The notes under the pieces were generated by a model. That model saw only the letters and a list, made by a program, of their open reading frames with translations, was not told the origin of the DNA and did no database searches. A DNA stretch of 44,213 bases. Source: an uncultured Bacteroidales bacterium. Its GTDB lineage: Bacteria; Bacteroidota; Bacteroidia; Bacteroidales; P3. Positions 41,315 through 44,213 of the stretch are shown here, in pieces. The DNA lies in NCBI GenBank assembly GCA_900317955.1, contig ONIP01000021.1:1-44213 (forward strand), read 5' to 3'. A program made the position numbers and the translations under genes. The stretch's first letter is position 1, and each line of letters begins with the position of its first letter.

Positions 41315-44134
41315 ATGAACACAGATACATTAAAAAAGATTTTCCAGTCACCTTTCAACTATCCCATATACAGCCGAGAGATAGTGCACAGTCTTTTCGG
41401 ATGCAACGACGTGCTAACACAGCCGGAACTGATTGACACCTCCTCCCTTGGCGACAGCAGCCATTATGTCGGGCAGATGGAGGATGCCGAGGGGCGGTTG
41501 CTGGGTTTCTTCTACACCCGAGTGGCAGAAGGCAGCGACGTGCGCCGCAAGCGTGTAGGATTGCGAAAACTGATACAGCCGTATCTGCGGTATGAGGTGG
41601 ATGCCGCCATTGCGGTGTTCGACGATGGGCAGCACTGGCGGCTGTCCTATATCTGCGACCATAAAGAGGGAACAACGTCAGCCAAACGATTTTCTTACGT
41701 GTTGGGTGACAGGCAGGGACAGTACAAGACCCCTTTGGAGCGGTTGGACAAAGTGGCGGCAAAGGCAGGACGTTTTAAGCTTGAGGACCTGAAGGAGGCT
41801 TTCTCGGTGGATGCACTTAGCAAAGAGTTCTTCGACGAATACCATCGCCATTATGACCGCATTCTCAAGACAACCGTTGAGCTGATAAGCAAAGACCCCA
41901 CTTTATACAGCGGGCTGTCCAAACTTTTTGCTGATTACATTAAAAAGATGATGGGACGCATTGTCTTCTTGCATTTCTTGCAGAAGAAAGGCTGGCTGAA
42001 TGGCGACCCGGAGTTTCTGAAGAACCTCTTCTTCATGCAGCCGCCTGACCGCAGGGAAGACTTTTTGGAACAGGTGTTGGAACCGCTCTTCTTTGGAATC
42101 TTCAATACCGAACCACAGAACCGCGAGAAGCTGTTCCGCGACGAAGGATGGGATGTGCAGCTATTAGAGCAGTGGAAAGGACTGCCTTATTTGAATGGCG
42201 GTCTATTTGAGCGGGATGTGATGGATACGGCGAAGTTGAAATTGCCAGCCTCGTTGTTTGAGAGGTTGTTTGATTTCATGGCCTCGTACAACTTCACCGT
42301 CGACGAGAACGACCCCGACGATGCGGATATTGGCGTTGACCCTGAGATGTTGGGCAAGATTTTTGAGAGCCTGCTGGAAGACAATAAAGCCAAAGGTGCC
42401 TTCTACACACCTAAGGAAATAGTGCGGTATATGTGCAAAGAGAGTCTAATAGCCTACCTGGAGACACAGGCCACTGGCCTGTCAAAAGAATCAGGAGTAA
42501 AGGCCACCAGCCTGTCAAAAGAATCAGGAGTACAGGCTACCAGCCTGTCAAAAGAACCAGGAGTACAGGCTACCAGCCTGTCAAAAGAATCAGGGGTAAA
42601 GGCCACCAGCCTGTCAAAAGAATCAGGAGTACAGGCTTCCAGCCTGTCAAAAGAATCAGGGGTAAAGGCCACCGCCCTGTCAAAAGAGCCAGGAGTAAAG
42701 GCTTCCAGCCTGTCAAAAGAATCGGGGGAAAAGGCCACCGGCATGTCGAAAGAGCCAGGAGTACAAGCTTCCAGCCTGTTAAAAGAACCAGGGGTAAAAG
42801 CCGCTGGCCTGTCAAAAAAACCAGAAGTACTGGCCACCGGCCTGTCAAAAGAACCAGGGGTAAAAGCCACAGGCCTGTCAGATTATATCCGTAAGTTTGT
42901 AGAGCAGCATGAGTTTCCCGAGGAGTTAGAGCCTTATCGCGAGGTGATAGATACCGCCTTGAGGAATGTGAAGATTTGCGACCCAGCCATTGGCAGCGGG
43001 GCCTTTCCGATGGGCTTGCTGAATGAGCTTTGGCGTTGCCGTGAAGCATTGGAAGAACGAGCTGCCTGTCCGTCACAGATGGGAACACAGGCCCAAGGCC
43101 TGTCACAGGCTGGAAGCCTGTACTCCAAAGAAGGACAAGCTGGGAGCTTGAACCCCTATTCTCGCGCTGCCCTTAAACGAGAGATTATCGAGAACAATAT
43201 CTACGGCGTAGACATTGAGCGTGGAGCCATTGACATTGCCCGCCTGCGTTTCTGGCTGAGTATCGTGGTGGATGCAGAAAAGCCAGAGCCGTTGCCTAAT
43301 TTCGACTACAAGTTTATGCAGGGCAACAGCCTTATAGAGAGTTTCGACGGCCACGACCTCAGTCATATCATGGAAAGCGGCAGCCGTCCCCTCCCAGGGA
43401 GGGGTGTCCGTAGGGCGGGGTGGGCCGAGAACCAGACAGGTATGGAATTTGCCTCGGAAGAAACCAAGCAGAACCTCCACAACTGGCTTAAACGGTACTT
43501 TTCAGAGACTGACCACAAAGAGAAAGCCATCATGCGAGAGAACATCAATACCAGCGTCAAAAACTATATCTTGCAGCAAGGCATCAGTCCTGCTACCGAA
43601 GCCAAACTGAAACAGATGGACCCCTCCGCCAACCAAGAGTTCTTCCTCTGGCACACCTGGTTCAAAGACATCTTCGACAACGGCGGGTTTGATATAGTTA
43701 TCGGTAATCCACCATATGTTGTAGTGCCAATTGGAACATACCCTCATTATGAGTGGAATAGTGACCTCTACAAGATGTTCTTTGAACTCTCATTAAAAGA
43801 AATATGTCGTCAAGATGGTGTTGTTTCATTGATTACACCGAAATTCTATCTTCTTAATAAAGAGGATTCTAAAATACGCTTATATTTCATGAACAAAGTA
43901 GACTTGTTGTCACTTAATACATGCAATCCATTTGACGCTGTCACGGAGAATGTTATTACAATTATTAAATGTGGCAATCCACGCAATAATATCATACCAT
44001 ATTTTGACTTCAATACCAGTACTAAGACATTTGTGAGGTTAAATAACATCAATAAAGAATATTGTAAGACAAATAAATACAATGAGATAATATATGGATT
44101 AGATGAGAATATTAGGTGTAATGGACAAAATTAA
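41315..44134 (+). CDS. Eco57I-class adenine-specific DNA methyltransferase, 3' truncated
   Basis: The protein has 939 residues from ATG 41315 (MNTDTLKKIFQSPFNYPIYS). A class I N6-adenine methyltransferase of the type IIG/BREX-PglX-like sort. An N-terminal alpha/beta region is followed by helices with the marker GAFYTPKEIVRYM. SAM motif I is DPAIGSGAFP at about residue 556, then NNIYGVDIERGAIDIARLRF, and the catalytic motif IV is GNPPY with Asn 798. The target-recognition domain, normally several hundred residues, is missing: the frame runs into foreign sequence at about 44117 and stops at 44134. Residues 386-522 are a 12-fold 11-residue repeat absent from normal relatives, and two smaller in-frame insertions lie at about residues 585-612 and 689-706. 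The N-terminal part may still fold, but a truncated enzyme should lack specificity. Confidence 0.85.
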   Translation: MNTDTLKKIFQSPFNYPIYSREIVHSLFGCNDVLTQPELIDTSSLGDSSHYVGQMEDAEGRLLGFFYTRVAEGSDVRRKRVGLRKLIQPYLRYEVDAAIAVFDDGQHWRLSYICDHKEGTTSAKRFSYVLGDRQGQYKTPLERLDKVAAKAGRFKLEDLKEAFSVDALSKEFFDEYHRHYDRILKTTVELISKDPTLYSGLSKLFADYIKKMMGRIVFLHFLQKKGWLNGDPEFLKNLFFMQPPDRREDFLEQVLEPLFFGIFNTEPQNREKLFRDEGWDVQLLEQWKGLPYLNGGLFERDVMDTAKLKLPASLFERLFDFMASYNFTVDENDPDDADIGVDPEMLGKIFESLLEDNKAKGAFYTPKEIVRYMCKESLIAYLETQATGLSKESGVKATSLSKESGVQATSLSKEPGVQATSLSKESGVKATSLSKESGVQASSLSKESGVKATALSKEPGVKASSLSKESGEKATGMSKEPGVQASSLLKEPGVKAAGLSKKPEVLATGLSKEPGVKATGLSDYIRKFVEQHEFPEELEPYREVIDTALRNVKICDPAIGSGAFPMGLLNELWRCREALEERAACPSQMGTQAQGLSQAGSLYSKEGQAGSLNPYSRAALKREIIENNIYGVDIERGAIDIARLRFWLSIVVDAEKPEPLPNFDYKFMQGNSLIESFDGHDLSHIMESGSRPLPGRGVRRAGWAENQTGMEFASEETKQNLHNWLKRYFSETDHKEKAIMRENINTSVKNYILQQGISPATEAKLKQMDPSANQEFFLWHTWFKDIFDNGGFDIVIGNPPYVVVPIGTYPHYEWNSDLYKMFFELSLKEICRQDGVVSLITPKFYLLNKEDSKIRLYFMNKVDLLSLNTCNPFDAVTENVITIIKCGNPRNNIIPYFDFNTSTKTFVRLNNINKEYCKTNKYNEIIYGLDENIRCNGQN
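42470..42880 (+). repeat. 12 x 33-bp in-frame palindromic repeat inside the methyltransferase gene
   Basis: Twelve 11-residue units of the form A(T/S)(S/G)LSKE(S/P)GV(K/Q) plus a partial ATGLS occupy 411 bp, exactly 33 bp each. Each unit carries a 15-nt near-palindrome such as CAGGCCACTGGCCTG, CAGGCTACCAGCCTG or CAGGCTTCCAGCCTG. Stem changes are often paired (GGCC..GGCC against GGCT..AGCC), which points to a nucleotide-level repeat and not to a protein domain. Confidence 0.9.
43066..43155 (+). repeat. second in-frame palindrome insertion in the methyltransferase
   Basis: Three 15-nt palindromes of the same shape (6-bp stem, 3-nt loop) lie at 43088-43102 (CAGGCCCAAGGCCTG), 43106-43120 (CAGGCTGGAAGCCTG) and 43136-43150 (CAAGCTGGGAGCTTG). 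They encode AQGLSQAGSLYSKEGQAGSL between SAM motif I and the conserved NNIYGVDIE segment. Peptides with QAGSL repeats are a known mark of translated REP-like palindromes. Confidence 0.75.
43388..43404 (+). repeat. third in-frame palindrome (CCCCTCCC/GGGAGGGG)
   Basis: CCCCTCCC A GGGAGGGG is a perfect 17-nt palindrome followed by TGTCCGTAGGGCGGGGTGGG. It encodes SRPLPGRGVRRAGWAEN in the methyltransferase. Repeats of this form occur widely in intergenic DNA of Bacteroidetes, so this is a separate repeat class from the CAGGC type. Confidence 0.65.
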
Positions 44135-44213
44135 TGGTTTTTTAGCGGACATGCTCTCTAATGGACAAAATTAATGGTCGAATTTCATCCGAAATTTTGC
44201 CATATGGAAAATA
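44117..44213. mobile_element. probable insertion-sequence end (IS21-like) truncating the methyltransferase
   Basis: The 19-bp direct repeat TAATGGACAAAATTAATGG occurs at 44119-44137 and 44159-44177, with a partial copy TAGCGGACA at 44143-44151 between them. The first is preceded by TG, giving a TGT terminus at 44117, right where the methyltransferase loses its family sequence. Multiple terminal repeats behind a 5' TGT are a feature of IS21-type elements. A small hairpin (AATTTC/GAAATT, 44181-44196) and ATG 44204 follow, possibly the start of a transposase that lies outside the window. Confidence 0.5.

Noticed and set aside
42433..42894. Alternative frame with repeated QPVKRIRSTG-type peptide across the methyltransferase repeat
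   Set aside because: It overlaps the conserved methyltransferase frame, which continues on both sides; the second frame is open only because the 33-bp unit has no stop.
37858..44134. A complete DISARM or BREX system
   Set aside because: Only a helicase with PLD-like domain and a methyltransferase are seen; drmA, drmB, pglZ and other core genes are not in the window.

Overview
The window looks like a chromosomal piece of a gut- or rumen-type member of the order Bacteroidales. The evidence is a type IX secretion (T9SS) C-terminal sorting domain, a TamL-type BamA lipoprotein, a putative porin of the Porin_10 type, an ExbB / membrane protein / ExbD / ExbD cluster, a single-chain glycyl-tRNA synthetase, and -7 promoter boxes of the Bacteroidetes form TAnnTTTG. 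No rRNA or tRNA gene and no CRISPR array was seen.

Region 1 (1-4260) is a decayed polymorphic-toxin neighbourhood. It holds the tail of a winged-helix protein, a short Rhs core fragment, small orphan ORFs, a lipoprotein, a zinc-ribbon protein, toxin-tail debris and an Imm40-like immunity gene. It ends in a dense cluster of palindromes. Region 2 (4260-14000) is mostly housekeeping and cell envelope: proS on the minus strand with an apparent out-of-frame deletion near its 3' end, then an outer-membrane beta-barrel gene, waaA (Kdo transferase), tamL, a polyprenyl diphosphate synthase, and the exbB/exbD energy-transducing cluster. Many genes here are very rich in C on the coding strand. Region 3 (14000-18150) holds a minus-strand secreted protein, an XRE regulator overlapping a membrane protein, a secreted beta-rich protein and corA.

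Region 4 (18150-37000) holds a 1569-residue T9SS cargo protein with fibronectin III modules, a DUF3127 protein with an SSB-like tail, 5-formyl-THF cyclo-ligase, panD, a flippase-like membrane protein, trxB, a porin, pta, a putative radical-SAM-associated lipoprotein, glyS, a polytopic membrane protein and an M16 protease. From about 17 kb onward, many intergenic spacers carry an unusual dispersed repeat family built from 8-bp units such as TTAACGAA, TTAACACA and CTTAATCG. It occurs in both orientations, with longer 49- and 66-bp higher-order units.

Region 5 (37000-44213) is a candidate defence cassette: a phospholipase D-SNF2 helicase fusion, preceded by a striking imperfect hairpin of about 111 nt, followed by an Eco57I-class adenine DNA methyltransferase. 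The methyltransferase gene has been invaded in frame by palindromic REP-like repeats (12 copies of 33 bp plus two other insertions). It is cut short at the window edge by what looks like the end of an insertion sequence. The strongest candidates for something undescribed are the octamer intergenic repeat family, the REP-like repeats tolerated inside the methyltransferase, and the structured leader of the helicase.
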